A stretch of 64,000 nucleotides of DNA from Vreelandella profundi (lineage in GTDB: Bacteria; Pseudomonadota; Gammaproteobacteria; Pseudomonadales; Halomonadaceae), in assembly GCF_019722725.1 (NCBI RefSeq), contig NZ_CP077941.1, positions 2,046,001 to 2,110,000 of the forward strand, in the 5' to 3' direction. Within the stretch, counting starts at the first letter, position 1; each line of letters begins with the position of its first letter. Made by a program: the position numbers and the translations under genes. The notes beneath the pieces are model-generated. The model worked only from the letters and a program-made list of their open reading frames with translations, had not been told where the DNA came from and ran no database searches. Positions 27,138-36,777 of the stretch are shown piece by piece.

Positions 27138-29814
27138 CTATTCCCCTGGTTTCAATACCCAACAAAGGCAGCGTCATAATGATCGAGGTGCCATGACCGT
27201 CCTCACCAATATCGGCCTTAATAGTGCCGCCATGAGCACCAATCATGCCACGACAAATAGCCAGGCCAAGCCCACTACCATGGGCACTTCGATCACCATC
27301 ACCCCCGCTGTAAAACATATCAAACACCTGCTCACGCAGTTCAGCGGGGATACCTGGGCCTTGATCTGTGATGATAATAAATAGCGCCGGCTGGCCATCC
27401 TTCAGACCGGTATAGGCGTTGATAAATAGCCCGCCGCCGGGCGGTGAAAACCGCTGCGCATTATCCAGCACATTGACGATCGCCTGCTCAACCAGCGCAG
27501 GATGGACGTATAGAAGCGGCAACGAGGAAGGCCATAACTTATGTATCACCACGTGCTTTAGCGTTTGCCCCAAACGCTTGATAGCCGTATCAATAACGTC
27601 ATCAAACGCTACCCAGTCACGCTCAATTTTAAGCGTGCCGTGGCCTAGCCGCGTCATATCCAGCAGGTTTTGAATATAGCGGTTTAAGCGCTCTCCCTCC
27701 GACAAAATGCCATCCAACAGCTCACGCTGGTCGTTCTCGTTTAGCTGGGGTTTGAGCTCAATCAATGAGCTGGCCGCGCCAATAATTGATGAAAGCGGTG
27801 TGCGCAAATCATGCGATACCGAAGACAGCAACGCCGAACGCAGCCGCTCGTTTTCTTCTGACACTCGGGCGGCATTTAGCTCTGCCACTAGGCGCGTGCG
27901 CTCCAGCGCCATACTCAGCTGCCGGGTAAGCGTATCGAGTAATGCCTCACTTTCTTGCGTAAGACTTGCCTGGCTTGCCGATAGCTTCAATGCCAGCATG
28001 CCGATTTTTTTACCCTGCACGTTTAAAGCGATCAGCCGCCATGCCTGTTTGCTCAGCGTATGCGTGCCATGGCCACTGGATTTTTGATGCTGCCAGCTCC
28101 ATACCGCCGCCTGTTTTGCCGCTATATCTAAATGCTCTGACTCAGGCCACGCATAGTCGATGCGTATCTCACTGCCACTTTCCGCCGATCCAATAAAGGC
28201 AGTAGGCACGCCGAAACAGCGCGCCAGCGTATCAACCCCAATCTTTGCCACGCTGTTGCTATCAGTGGCGGTGGATAGCTGTTCGGCATAGCGCAGCAGC
28301 AGCTGCGCCTGGTCCCGACTAACCCGCAGTGCGATTAACCGCTGCCGCCCGAGCCCGGCTAGTTGACCCACGACCAGCGCTACCAGAAAGAAAAAAAACA
28401 CCGTGAGCAGCTGCCCCTTTTCTACCATAGCCAACGTCAGCCGCGGCTCGGTAAAGAAGAAATTGAATATCAGAAAGCCCACCACCGCGCTTAGCATCGC
28501 CATGGCGGTGCCCGCCCATACAGCGCTAAAAAGCACTGCCGCCAGGAACACGAGTGATAAGTTAGCCAGCTCAAGCCAGGGTTCCAGCAAGAGCGCCAAC
28601 CCTAGCGCGGCAAGGAGCGACATGCTGCTAATAAGCACGCGCGGAAAAGACAGCGACCAGGGCTGTAACTGCCTACCTAAGCGTCGCTTAGGTGCGGCTT
28701 GCGCAACGACAACCACGTCAAAGGCATCCGCATGATCCAAAAGACGCTGCGCCAACGAACGCGGTCCTACCCACCACCGCCGATGGTGCTGCCTTCCGAC
28801 CAGCATAGTCGTCGCATTAATCGAGCGGGCGTAGCTAAGAATTTCGGTCAATTGGCTCTGGCCTTGAAGACGCAACGCTTCGCCACCCAGCCGTGCCACG
28901 AGGCTAAAGCCTTGTTCAACGGCTAGCTGCTGTTCGGGTGATGAGGTGCTTTTTTCAACATATACAGCCCGCCAGACGGCCAAACGCCGCTCGGCCATTC
29001 TGTGCGCAGAACGGATAAGCGTTAAGTCCTCTTCACTGCCGTTTAGAATCACCAGCAGATGTGGCCGCACGGGCCATGGCCCTTCTTTACCGCCAGCGGT
29101 CATTGCCACTTTAACGTCGGCGTCAACGCGCTCCGCCATGGTTTGAATAGCGAGTTCACGCAGGGCATTAAGATTTGATTCGTTGAAATAGCCTTCCATC
29201 GCGGCTCGGGCCTGTTCTGGGATATACACCTTGCCGCGCTTTAAACGTTCAAGTAACTCTTCTGGCGTGATATCCACCAACGAAATATCACGCGCGCGAG
29301 ACAGTAGCGCATCAGGCACGGTTTCCCGCATTCGAATGCCGGTAATGCGCGCCACGTCATCGTTGAGACTTTCCAGATGTTGAATATTAACCGTTGTCCA
29401 GACATCAATGCCGGCGTCTAGGAGCTCTTCTATATCCTGATAACGGCGAGGATGCCGGCTGCCCGGTATATTGCGATGGGCCAGTTCATCCACTAATAAA
29501 ATACGTGGCCGGCGAGCCAGGGCGGCGTCGATATCAAACTCATAAAAGACCCGTGAATGGTGTTCAATGGGGGCTAATGGCAATCGTGGCAGCCCCTCGC
29601 AAAGCGCCTCTGTATCAGCCCTGCCATGAGATTCAACCACGCCAATAACGATATCGTCGCCATCTTCACAACGCTCGCGAGCGGTGCGCAGCATGGTGTA
29701 CGTTTTGCCAACGCCAGGTGCTGCACCTAAAAATACACGCAAACAACCGCGGGCCTCTCGGCGCGCGGCTTTCAACAATGTATTGGGATCGGGGCGCTGA
29801 TCCGCTGAATACAT
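27127..29814 (-). CDS. kdpD: Sensor histidine kinase KdpD
   Basis: 895 residues. The N-terminal KdpD domain contains a P-loop-like FLGAAPGVGKTYTML (about 28-42), followed by a Usp-like domain, about four membrane helices near residues 395-500, a GAF-like region, the phospho-acceptor histidine in SSVSHDLRTPLSSIIG near residue 668, and the ATP-binding motifs NVLDNAQRF, DQGPGIP and GSGLGLAICRGM. It senses potassium or osmotic stress and phosphorylates KdpE. It starts 4 bp after kdpC. Confidence 0.96.
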   Translation of the reverse strand: MYSADQRPDPNTLLKAARREARGCLRVFLGAAPGVGKTYTMLRTARERCEDGDDIVIGVVESHGRADTEALCEGLPRLPLAPIEHHSRVFYEFDIDAALARRPRILLVDELAHRNIPGSRHPRRYQDIEELLDAGIDVWTTVNIQHLESLNDDVARITGIRMRETVPDALLSRARDISLVDITPEELLERLKRGKVYIPEQARAAMEGYFNESNLNALRELAIQTMAERVDADVKVAMTAGGKEGPWPVRPHLLVILNGSEEDLTLIRSAHRMAERRLAVWRAVYVEKSTSSPEQQLAVEQGFSLVARLGGEALRLQGQSQLTEILSYARSINATTMLVGRQHHRRWWVGPRSLAQRLLDHADAFDVVVVAQAAPKRRLGRQLQPWSLSFPRVLISSMSLLAALGLALLLEPWLELANLSLVFLAAVLFSAVWAGTAMAMLSAVVGFLIFNFFFTEPRLTLAMVEKGQLLTVFFFFLVALVVGQLAGLGRQRLIALRVSRDQAQLLLRYAEQLSTATDSNSVAKIGVDTLARCFGVPTAFIGSAESGSEIRIDYAWPESEHLDIAAKQAAVWSWQHQKSSGHGTHTLSKQAWRLIALNVQGKKIGMLALKLSASQASLTQESEALLDTLTRQLSMALERTRLVAELNAARVSEENERLRSALLSSVSHDLRTPLSSIIGAASSLIELKPQLNENDQRELLDGILSEGERLNRYIQNLLDMTRLGHGTLKIERDWVAFDDVIDTAIKRLGQTLKHVVIHKLWPSSLPLLYVHPALVEQAIVNVLDNAQRFSPPGGGLFINAYTGLKDGQPALFIIITDQGPGIPAELREQVFDMFYSGGDGDRSAHGSGLGLAICRGMIGAHGGTIKADIGEDGHGTSIIMTLPLLGIETRGIDED

Positions 29815-29818
29815 TCAT

Positions 29819-30466
29819 TTACTCCATAGAGTTAGCAGAGATGGCCGCAGGTATGGGAAAGCGTTCGTCCAAACTCACGTTTAAGCGCAGCACATTGACT
29901 ACCGGGGCACCCAGCCAGCCGGTATTTTCAAGCGCCTGATCAATAAGTAAAATCACGCTAGCTTCGTCTATTCCACGCGCCTGCGCCACTCTAGGAGCCT
30001 GTAAATTAGCGGCAGGTAGTGAAATGTGCGGATCAATGCCGGATCCTGACGCGGCAATTAAATCGACAGGAATCTGCTCAATACTCACCCCCTCTCGCTG
30101 AGCAATCAAAGCACCATCTATCGCGGCTCGTTCCCGCAGCGCGCTGTTGCTGGGTGCCAAGTTAGATCCCGCGACGCTTGCTGCATCGTTATTAGCGCCA
30201 GAAGGACGGCCAATAAAGTACTCATCACTGACAAAGGTTTGAGATACAAACCTGGAGCCTATGACCTGCCCTGAAGCATTTCTTAATACGCTGCCCTGGG
30301 CTTGCTCTGGGAACAGCCAGCCCCCTAATGTCGTCGTCACGAAAGGATAAGCGAGCCCCAGCAGAATCGCCATTACCGCCATAAACTGAACGGCGCTCTG
30401 CCAGGACGCCTTGGTCTGAAGCTCATCGTCATGGGCAGCTATTTGGCTTTGATTCTCTATATTCAT
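29819..30466 (-). CDS. kdpC: Potassium-transporting ATPase subunit KdpC
   Basis: 215 residues with one N-terminal membrane helix (FMAVMAILLGLAYPFVTTTLGG), then RFVSQTFVSDEYFIGRPS, GSNLAPSNSAL and ASGSGIDPHISLPAANLQAPRVAQARG, all KdpC hallmarks. It stabilises the KdpFABC complex and affects ATP affinity. Third structural gene of the operon. Confidence 0.96.
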   Translation of the reverse strand: MNIENQSQIAAHDDELQTKASWQSAVQFMAVMAILLGLAYPFVTTTLGGWLFPEQAQGSVLRNASGQVIGSRFVSQTFVSDEYFIGRPSGANNDAASVAGSNLAPSNSALRERAAIDGALIAQREGVSIEQIPVDLIAASGSGIDPHISLPAANLQAPRVAQARGIDEASVILLIDQALENTGWLGAPVVNVLRLNVSLDERFPIPAAISANSME

Positions 30467-30476
30467 AGCATTTCTC

Positions 30477-32513
30477 CTAAAAGAACAGCGCGATTAGCAT
30501 GTCTAGTAGTTTGATGGCAGGAAACGGTAGAAGGAGCCCACCCAGGCCATAGATCAACAGGTTGCGGCGCAGTAGCTCTGTTGCTGACGCGGCTTTTACC
30601 GATACGCCGCGTAACGCGAAGGGAATCAAGGCCGGAATAATTAACGCATTGAACATCACCGCGGCGAGTACTGCGCTAGTGGGTGAATGCAAATTCATAA
30701 CGTTCAGCACCCCTAGGGCTGGGAAGCTGGCAGCGAATAATGCAGGCAAAATGACAAAGTATTTGGCCACATCGTTAGCCAGCGAAAACGTCGTGAGGGC
30801 TCCCCTAGTGATTAGCAGCTGTTTACCAATCTCCACGGCGCTAATGAGTTTGCCGGGGTCAGAATCTAAGTCCACCATGTTGGCCGCTTCGCGTGCGGCC
30901 TGAGTGCCTGAGTTCATTGCCAAACCCAGGTCGGCCTGGGCCAGCGCCGGCGCATCGTTTGTGCCGTCCCCTACCATGGCAACCAACCGACCACTGGCCT
31001 GTTCTTCACGAATCAGCGCTAGCTTGCGTTCCGGGGTGGCTTCAGCAATATAATCGTCTACGCCCGCCGTGGCGGCTATCGCTGCGGCGGTGATCGGATT
31101 ATCACCCGTGATCATCACGGTTTTTATACCCATGGCACGTAGCTCGGCAAACTTCTCCGCCATACCGCTTTTAATCACGTCTGAGAGTGCAATCACGCCT
31201 AGCAGCTGCGCGTCTTCTGCCACCGCAATGGGCGTCGCCCCATCTTTGGCAATGCGCTCAATCACCTGTTCATAATCATTGGGGATACGACCACCTTGCG
31301 CTGTTACCCATTTTGCAATGGCGTTGGGCGCGCCTTTTCGGAGTCGTTTACCATTAGTGAGGTCGGCGCCAGACAAGCGTGTTTCCGCGCTAAAGGGTTC
31401 AAAGACGGCGCCATCAGCCTGTTCACTCAGCTGAAGATCGACGCCCTGCTCTTTCGCTAGCGTGATAATCGAGCGGGCTTCTGGAGTGGGATCATCTAGC
31501 GATGCAATAAAAGCCACGTCGCGTAACCGCTGATGGGGTACCTGTTGGCAAGTGGCAAACTCCGTTGCCCGTCGATCTCCCAGCGTAATAGTGCCGGTCT
31601 TATCCAAAAGCAACGTATCAATACTGCCGGCAATTTCGACAGCTTTACCCGGTTTAGCCACCAGGTTAGCGCGCATAGCGCGCTCCATACCGGCAATACC
31701 AATCGCAGGCAACAAGCCGCCAATGGTGGTGGGAATCAGACACACCAGCAGAGCGACCAGCATGATCGGTGAGGTTTCCACTCCGACAAAAGCGGCCATA
31801 GGCACTAGCGTGACCACGACAATCAGAAATACCAGCGTCAGCATGGCGAGCAGCACCGAGAGCGCCAGTTCAGTGGGTGTTTTCTGGCGGCTGGCACCTT
31901 CAACCAGCGCAATCATTCTATCCAGCAGCGATTCACCGGGATTAGCGCTGACCTGAATAACCAGCTGGTCCGAAAGCACCTTGGTGCCTGCGCTTACTCC
32001 GCTGTTATCGGTACCGGCTTCGCGTAACACCGGGGCTGATTCACCGGTTACCGCCGACTCGTTAATAGACGCCGCACCTACAACGATTTCGCCATCTGCC
32101 GGTATTAGCTCACCCGCCAAAACCTTGACTCGATCACCTTTACGCAACGCGTCAGCGCTAACGTTGCTTGTTGTGCCATCATCATTGAGCTTAACGGCTG
32201 TCAGCAGGCCCTTGGTTTGACGCAGCGCACCCGCGTGCGCTTTGCCGCGTGATTCCGCAAGCGACTCCGCGCCCGTCGCAAATAAAACGGTCGCTAGCAG
32301 CAGTATGGCGATGGTTAAGGCGAAGCCACCGTTTTCCCCCTCAGCAAAAGCTATGGGCGTTAGCCCAAAGCACACCAAGGTACCAATGGCCACCACCGCC
32401 ATGACGGGATTACGCGCCAGCTGGCGTGGTGAAAGCCCTTTAAACGCGCCGGCCGCTATTGTGCTAAAAGAAAGTGAGTGCTGCGACGGTTTAGCAAGTT
32501 GTGTACCTGACAT
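30477..32513 (-). CDS. kdpB: Potassium-transporting P-type ATPase subunit KdpB
   Basis: About 678 residues from the ATG at 32513, which follows AGGAG; an upstream in-frame start at 32597 would overlap kdpA. P-type ATPase motifs: AVTGESAPVLREAG, phosphorylation site LLLDKTGTITLGDR, MITGDNPITAAAIAATAGVDD and VAMVGDGTNDAPALAQADLGLAMNSG. The N-terminus shows ARNPVMAVVAIGTLVCFGLT. It is the catalytic subunit of KdpFABC in the inner membrane. Confidence 0.97.
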   Translation of the reverse strand: MSGTQLAKPSQHSLSFSTIAAGAFKGLSPRQLARNPVMAVVAIGTLVCFGLTPIAFAEGENGGFALTIAILLLATVLFATGAESLAESRGKAHAGALRQTKGLLTAVKLNDDGTTSNVSADALRKGDRVKVLAGELIPADGEIVVGAASINESAVTGESAPVLREAGTDNSGVSAGTKVLSDQLVIQVSANPGESLLDRMIALVEGASRQKTPTELALSVLLAMLTLVFLIVVVTLVPMAAFVGVETSPIMLVALLVCLIPTTIGGLLPAIGIAGMERAMRANLVAKPGKAVEIAGSIDTLLLDKTGTITLGDRRATEFATCQQVPHQRLRDVAFIASLDDPTPEARSIITLAKEQGVDLQLSEQADGAVFEPFSAETRLSGADLTNGKRLRKGAPNAIAKWVTAQGGRIPNDYEQVIERIAKDGATPIAVAEDAQLLGVIALSDVIKSGMAEKFAELRAMGIKTVMITGDNPITAAAIAATAGVDDYIAEATPERKLALIREEQASGRLVAMVGDGTNDAPALAQADLGLAMNSGTQAAREAANMVDLDSDPGKLISAVEIGKQLLITRGALTTFSLANDVAKYFVILPALFAASFPALGVLNVMNLHSPTSAVLAAVMFNALIIPALIPFALRGVSVKAASATELLRRNLLIYGLGGLLLPFPAIKLLDMLIALFF

Positions 32514-32523
32514 CTCATTTCTC

Positions 32524-34215
32524 CTAGAAGCCTTGCACCACGGCTTCTGCCATTGGACCAAGCACAAGCACGGGTAAAAAACCGAGTAAGTTAACAATCA
32601 CAATGACCCCAGCTGTTAGCCCCATAAAGGCGGGACTATCGACTGGCAGCGTGCCACGACCTGACGGCGCTGTACGTTTAACGGCCAGCCATCCAGCCAC
32701 CGCCAACGGCACCAGCATCGGTAAAAATCGGCCAATAAACAGCGCAATAACACAGGTTAAATTCCACCACGGCGTATCGTCACCAAGCCCTTCAAAGCCC
32801 GAGCCATTATTGGCAAAAGCCGATGTAAATTCGTAAAGCACTTGGGTTAAACCATGAAAGCCTGGGTTAGAGATTTGCGCGGCACCGGGTAGCGCCACGG
32901 TTAGCGCCGTTAGCCCCAGAATGATCAGCGGCTGGGCCAGAATGGCCAGTGAGATCCAGCGTATCTCACGTGTTTCCAGCGGCTTACCGAGTAGCTCCGG
33001 TGCTCTTCCGATCATCAATGAACCCACAAAGGCCGCTAACATTAGATACAGAAAAAATCCGATCAACCCGACACCTATGCCGCCAAACGTGACGTTGACG
33101 AACATATCCATCAGCAACACCATGCCGCCTAAGGGATTGAAGCTATCGTGCATGGCATTGACGGAGCCGTTGGATGTTTGAGTTGTCCAACTGCCCCATA
33201 GCGCCGAAAGATCGGTGCCAAAGCGCAGCTCTTTACCCTCTAAATTACCTTCAGCTTGGGTAAACTCGGCAAACGCTGGGTTGGGCATCCGTTCGGAATA
33301 CACCACTAATGAGGTGGATATCAGCGAGAACACCAGCATTACGCAACCAATGCCTATCATTAAGCGGCGGCGCCCGGTCATGACGGCTAGCGCGATTAAT
33401 AGGGCGATGGGAATCAGCGTTAGTGAGGCAGTTTCAATCACGTTTGCCAGCGGTGTGGGATTCTCAAGCGGAACACTCGAATTGGGGCCATACCAGCCGC
33501 CACCATTGGTACCTAGCTGCTTAATCGCCACCATGGAGGCGACTGGCCCGAGAGGAATCGACTGCACCTCTGCTACTTGTGGGTCCAGCATGTCTAGCTG
33601 GTGGGCAGCCTGATAGCTGGCGGGCACGCCCTGCCAAGTCAAAAGCAGTGCGACCACGGCGGCCAGAGGAAGCAGTACGCGCACCACGCTACGCGTTACA
33701 TCGCGATAATAATTGCCGACACCCTTCATCAGACCAATCGGTTTAGCCACGAAAATAGTTCTGGCGATGGCAACCAATACCGCCATGCCCGTTGCCGGGG
33801 TAATAAATTGCAGGGTTACGATGGCAAAGGTCTGGCTTAAATGAGAAAGCTGCGCCTGCCCGGAGTAATGCTGCTGATTGGTATTAGTCGCAAATGACAC
33901 CGCCGTGTGCAGCGCGGTATCCCAGCGCATGCCCGGGATACCGTCAGGATTTAAAGGCAACATGCCCTGAGACATAAACACCAGCCACGCCAGTAGCATT
34001 AAGCCGATATGTAGTTTCAAGACGGCGATCACATACGCTTGCCATGTCATGGTTTGTTGGCTATCAACGCCTGCCAGGCGATAAATAGGCTGCTCTATCA
34101 CCCTAAATATTTTGTCTATTCGGCTTGGTTGAGCACTCAGCGCTTTGGCCATATAAACACCGAGAGGAACACTAAGCAGTGCGACGAGTGCATAAATGGC
34201 GACCATATCGTTCAT
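32524..34215 (-). CDS. kdpA: Potassium-transporting ATPase subunit KdpA
   Basis: 563-residue channel-like subunit with about ten membrane helices. The four pore loops are visible: SFATNTNQQHYSG, QLGTNGGGWYGPNSSVPLENP, NVTFGGIGVGLIGF and SAFANNGSGFEGL. The final segment MGLTAGVIVIVNLLGFLPVLVLGP is typical. It binds and conducts potassium, with KdpB supplying ATP-driven transport. Confidence 0.97.
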   Translation of the reverse strand: MNDMVAIYALVALLSVPLGVYMAKALSAQPSRIDKIFRVIEQPIYRLAGVDSQQTMTWQAYVIAVLKLHIGLMLLAWLVFMSQGMLPLNPDGIPGMRWDTALHTAVSFATNTNQQHYSGQAQLSHLSQTFAIVTLQFITPATGMAVLVAIARTIFVAKPIGLMKGVGNYYRDVTRSVVRVLLPLAAVVALLLTWQGVPASYQAAHQLDMLDPQVAEVQSIPLGPVASMVAIKQLGTNGGGWYGPNSSVPLENPTPLANVIETASLTLIPIALLIALAVMTGRRRLMIGIGCVMLVFSLISTSLVVYSERMPNPAFAEFTQAEGNLEGKELRFGTDLSALWGSWTTQTSNGSVNAMHDSFNPLGGMVLLMDMFVNVTFGGIGVGLIGFFLYLMLAAFVGSLMIGRAPELLGKPLETREIRWISLAILAQPLIILGLTALTVALPGAAQISNPGFHGLTQVLYEFTSAFANNGSGFEGLGDDTPWWNLTCVIALFIGRFLPMLVPLAVAGWLAVKRTAPSGRGTLPVDSPAFMGLTAGVIVIVNLLGFLPVLVLGPMAEAVVQGF

Positions 34216-34224
34216 TATGATCTC

Positions 34225-34305
34225 CTAAAAACGTTCGGGGCAAAGCAGGGCATAAAACAGATACCCAGCCGTTGCCATGGCGATAATCAGCAATACGATA
34301 TTCAT
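34225..34305 (-). CDS. kdpF: Small membrane peptide KdpF
   Basis: A 26-residue reading frame, MNIVLLIIAMATAGYLFYAL followed by LCPERF. It starts at an ATG at 34305 with a strong AAAGGAGG ribosome site and ends nine bases before kdpA. A single membrane helix with a short C-terminal Pro-Glu-Arg-Phe matches KdpF, the lipid-like stabiliser of the Kdp complex. Size, sequence and position all agree. Confidence 0.92.
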   Translation of the reverse strand: MNIVLLIIAMATAGYLFYALLCPERF

Positions 34306-34673
34306 TGACGTGCCTCCTTTGATTGGCACCTCAAGCTTATTGAGTAAGCGCGTAAAAATTCGATGCTGATTACGGCATTCGCCGTTAAAAATACGTAAAA
34401 ATATGCCTTTGCGTCGCTAAAATTTGGATGCGCAAACGCGCTTACAGCACATGGCGCGGAAAGCCTGGGGAGAATGCAGAGGAGAAGTTAGAAGAGAGTT
34501 TAGAAGAGAGATTAGAGGAGAAACATGGGGCAAAAGAGCGCCCAAAATCACGTAGAAAAGACGGGGAGCCTCTGATTAACGTAATGAGCGAAGGCCAGAC
34601 AAGGAAACTGGCAGCTATCATGCGCCTGTTAAAAATCGGATTAACGTTCTTTTAACAGGCGACTAGATACAGA
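34306..34673. other. Kdp promoter region and purine-rich tract without a supported gene
   Basis: The part nearest kdpF (34306-34440) is AT-rich and should hold the KdpE-regulated promoter on the minus strand; I could not fix exact boxes. At about 34468-34530 the plus strand is a purine-rich run of imperfect units built on AGAAGAGAG or AGAGGAGA. A plus-strand frame through it (34428-34655) encodes a highly charged Glu/Arg/Lys peptide but has no convincing ribosome site, so I do not call it a gene. Confidence 0.5.
34623..34661 (-). terminator. Hairpin at the end of the sigma/anti-sigma operon
   Basis: CGCCTGTTAAAA (34623-34634) and TTTTAACAGGCG (34650-34661) form a perfect 12-base stem around a 15-base loop, 12 bp after the anti-sigma stop on the minus strand. 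It lacks a T-tract after the stem, so termination is likely but not certain. Confidence 0.55.
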
Positions 34674-35405
34674 TTAAATCTCGACCGAGCGGCCGATAAA
34701 TTCGATAGGCCCGCTTGGAAGCCCGCTTGATGAACCCGCCTCATCTTCAAGCGTTAGCTCAAATAGCTGGTTATCTTGCAGCGGTGGCAGCTCATCCAGG
34801 CGTAGCCGAATCGGCTTACCGGGTTCAACTAAACCAAGCGAAACAGGCGCTTGCCATTCATCGGCTTTGGTCCAGAACTGTAGCGCTTTGCCTTCAGGTA
34901 CTGTAAAGGTACCAAGAGGGATTAGCTCTATTTCCTGGCGTGATGACGCCTGCACTACCCAACCAGCCGACTGAGTTTGCGGGGCTAACAGCACCACCAT
35001 GTACTCGGGGGTCGTTGGCGAATTTACTTGGTTTGTCAGCAGCACACCCATAACCAGTGCCGCTGCCAACCCAAGGCCTGCTGCGCCGCGCCAAAGCGGC
35101 AGGCTGCGCAAAAAAGGACGTCGTGGCGAAGAAGCCAGTGGGCGAGCAGCGACTGACGGTTTTTTTGATGCCGTCAGGCTGCGCTCAATGCGCGGCCATA
35201 AATAGTCAGAAGGCTCTACTGGCGTTGTAATAGCGGTATAGGGTAAGAAACGCTCTTCCCATGCCATAACGGCTTTTTGCAATTCAGGCTCATTAGGCAG
35301 CCGTGCTTCAAATGCCTGACGTTGCGCTAACGACAGCGTGCCCAGCACGTATTCACCCGCCAAGGCATAGTCGTCTTCGTGTTCATATTGACTGGGGCGG
35401 GTCAT
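34674..35405 (-). CDS. Anti-sigma factor, RskA/ChrR-like
   Basis: About 243 residues. The N-terminal cytoplasmic part, EDDYALAGEYVLGTLSLAQRQAFEARLPNEPELQKAVMAWEERF, is the anti-sigma-K zinc-less binding motif. One membrane helix lies near residues 107-124 (AAGLGLAAALVMGVLL), and the C-terminal periplasmic domain contains PLGTFTVPEGKALQFWTKADEW. The ATG at 35405 overlaps the sigma gene stop as ATGA. It probably holds the adjacent ECF sigma factor inactive; the inducing signal is unknown. Confidence 0.85.
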   Translation of the reverse strand: MTRPSQYEHEDDYALAGEYVLGTLSLAQRQAFEARLPNEPELQKAVMAWEERFLPYTAITTPVEPSDYLWPRIERSLTASKKPSVAARPLASSPRRPFLRSLPLWRGAAGLGLAAALVMGVLLTNQVNSPTTPEYMVVLLAPQTQSAGWVVQASSRQEIELIPLGTFTVPEGKALQFWTKADEWQAPVSLGLVEPGKPIRLRLDELPPLQDNQLFELTLEDEAGSSSGLPSGPIEFIGRSVEI

Positions 35406-36019
35406 GCCATACACTCCCGTAGACGCAGCAAACTGCGCTTAATCCAAGCTTTCACGGTACCGAGCGGCGCACCCGTGTGGGCGGAAATTTCTGCGTGACT
35501 GAGGCCATCTACATAGGCATGGAGTACGCAGTTACGTCGCTCCGGCTCAAGTTGTTCTAAACAGCGATCCATTTGTTGACCGGTCTGCCAATCAAAGGCT
35601 TCTTCTGCAACAGAGGCGAGTTGGAAATGCTCATCGTGGGCTAATTCGGTCGGATCGTTGCTATCAAAGGTAATTTCACGGTCACGATAGCGGATAGCAT
35701 TTAATGCCAGGTGACGCGCTACGCTAAATATCCATGCTCGCGCGGATCCTTTATCAGGATCATAACTGCCGGCGCGTTGCCAAATATTAAGACAGGCATC
35801 GTGAACAATATCTTCTGCCATGCCACGATCTTTGACTATTCTAAAAACTACGCCTAAAAGCCTTGCACCTTCATGAGCATAGAGTTGATGCAAAGCGTCA
35901 TGATCGCCGCGGGCACACTTAATTAATACGGCATCATGATCAAATTCATTAGCTATATCGGACACACCTTCGCTCCCTGATGACGCGTCGATCCCACTCG
36001 TCGCACGTCCAGACAGCAT
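35402..36019 (-). CDS. ECF-family RNA polymerase sigma factor, SigK-like
   Basis: Up to 205 residues. Region 2 contains LHQLYAHEGARLLGVVFRIVKDRGMAEDIVHDACLNIWQ, and region 4 contains LEQLEPERRNCVLHAYVDGLSHAEISAHTGAPLGTVKAWIKRSLLRLR, a helix-turn-helix. The ATG at 36019 has little ribosome site; a GTG at 35965 after GGGAG is a plausible alternative start. It pairs with the downstream anti-sigma factor and lies next to a secreted protein gene that may be its target. Confidence 0.9.
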   Translation of the reverse strand: MLSGRATSGIDASSGSEGVSDIANEFDHDAVLIKCARGDHDALHQLYAHEGARLLGVVFRIVKDRGMAEDIVHDACLNIWQRAGSYDPDKGSARAWIFSVARHLALNAIRYRDREITFDSNDPTELAHDEHFQLASVAEEAFDWQTGQQMDRCLEQLEPERRNCVLHAYVDGLSHAEISAHTGAPLGTVKAWIKRSLLRLRECMA

Positions 36020-36078
36020 AGCGGCTAAGGGGCCGCGATACGACCCCTTAGCTTTACTGAACTCTAGCTTTTCTAAAC

Positions 36079-36600
36079 TTAGTTAGCAGTCCAGAAGATG
36101 TAGTCGGCTTGATAAGTAACTACTGCAGTTGCGCCGTCGTGATCTGCATCACAAGTGACGTCAGGTGCAACACCGCCTTCGGTGTTTAAGCGCTGAATGT
36201 AGCTAACGTCCATCATCGCGCCTTCGCCTTCAGCTGGGTTGGCTTCTACTAACTGAAGAGGAATGTTGCCGTCACCGTTGGCAGCGGTTGCTAGCTGAGT
36301 ACCGGTGATTTTAGAACCATCCAGCGCTTCCCACGTTGCTGGGGGACCGTAATAGCTACCTACTTGAGTGCCGTCAGTGTCATTGAGTGCAGCATGCGGG
36401 CCTTTGAAAACCCAAGCCATGTCGCCAGAGTCATTGGTTTCACACATATAGGTGATAGCGCCAACGCCAACGGTTTCAAGTGCTACGGTGTTGCCGTCTG
36501 GGACTTGTACGTCCGCTGGCGTTTCAGCCAAAGCGGCTTGACTGAAGGATGCAATCAGGGCTGCGGCCAGTGTGGTACGCGTCAGGTTTTGAATGGTCAT
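36079..36600 (-). CDS. Secreted DUF3455-like protein
   Basis: 173 residues with a signal peptide (TTLAAALIASFSQAALAE). The mature part shows AITYMCETNDSGDMAWVFKGPHAALND, VGSYYGPPATWEALDGSKITG and IPLQLVEA, a pattern I associate with DUF3455 proteins, whose function is unknown. It ends 60 bp before the ECF sigma gene on the same strand and may be under its control. The family call is moderately sure; the function is unknown. Confidence 0.75.
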   Translation of the reverse strand: MTIQNLTRTTLAAALIASFSQAALAETPADVQVPDGNTVALETVGVGAITYMCETNDSGDMAWVFKGPHAALNDTDGTQVGSYYGPPATWEALDGSKITGTQLATAANGDGNIPLQLVEANPAEGEGAMMDVSYIQRLNTEGGVAPDVTCDADHDGATAVVTYQADYIFWTAN

Positions 36601-36702
36601 TTCAGTCTCCTAAAAGAGTTATTATCAACCGCCTTAAATAGCGGCTGTATAGGGAATACCCGCGAGACTCTCTTTTGGATGCAGTGATGTTTAAAAAAAT
36701 GT

Positions 36703-36731
36703 AAAAAAAGCCCTGAGCAGATTCTCAGGGC
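36703..36731 (-). terminator. Rho-independent terminator of gap
   Basis: On the minus strand, GCCCTGAG and CTCAGGGC form an eight-base stem with a six-base loop, followed by seven Ts. It lies about 47 bp after the gap stop. Confidence 0.9.
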
Positions 36732-36777
36732 AGTATTGAGGGGTAATACGTCAGCATTAAAAGTCTAACAATAACGA

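Noticed and set aside
34428..34655. Plus-strand reading frame of 75 codons, rich in Glu, Arg and Lys
   Set aside because: No ribosome site, and it follows a low-complexity purine repeat whose translation is forced. I treat it as non-coding.
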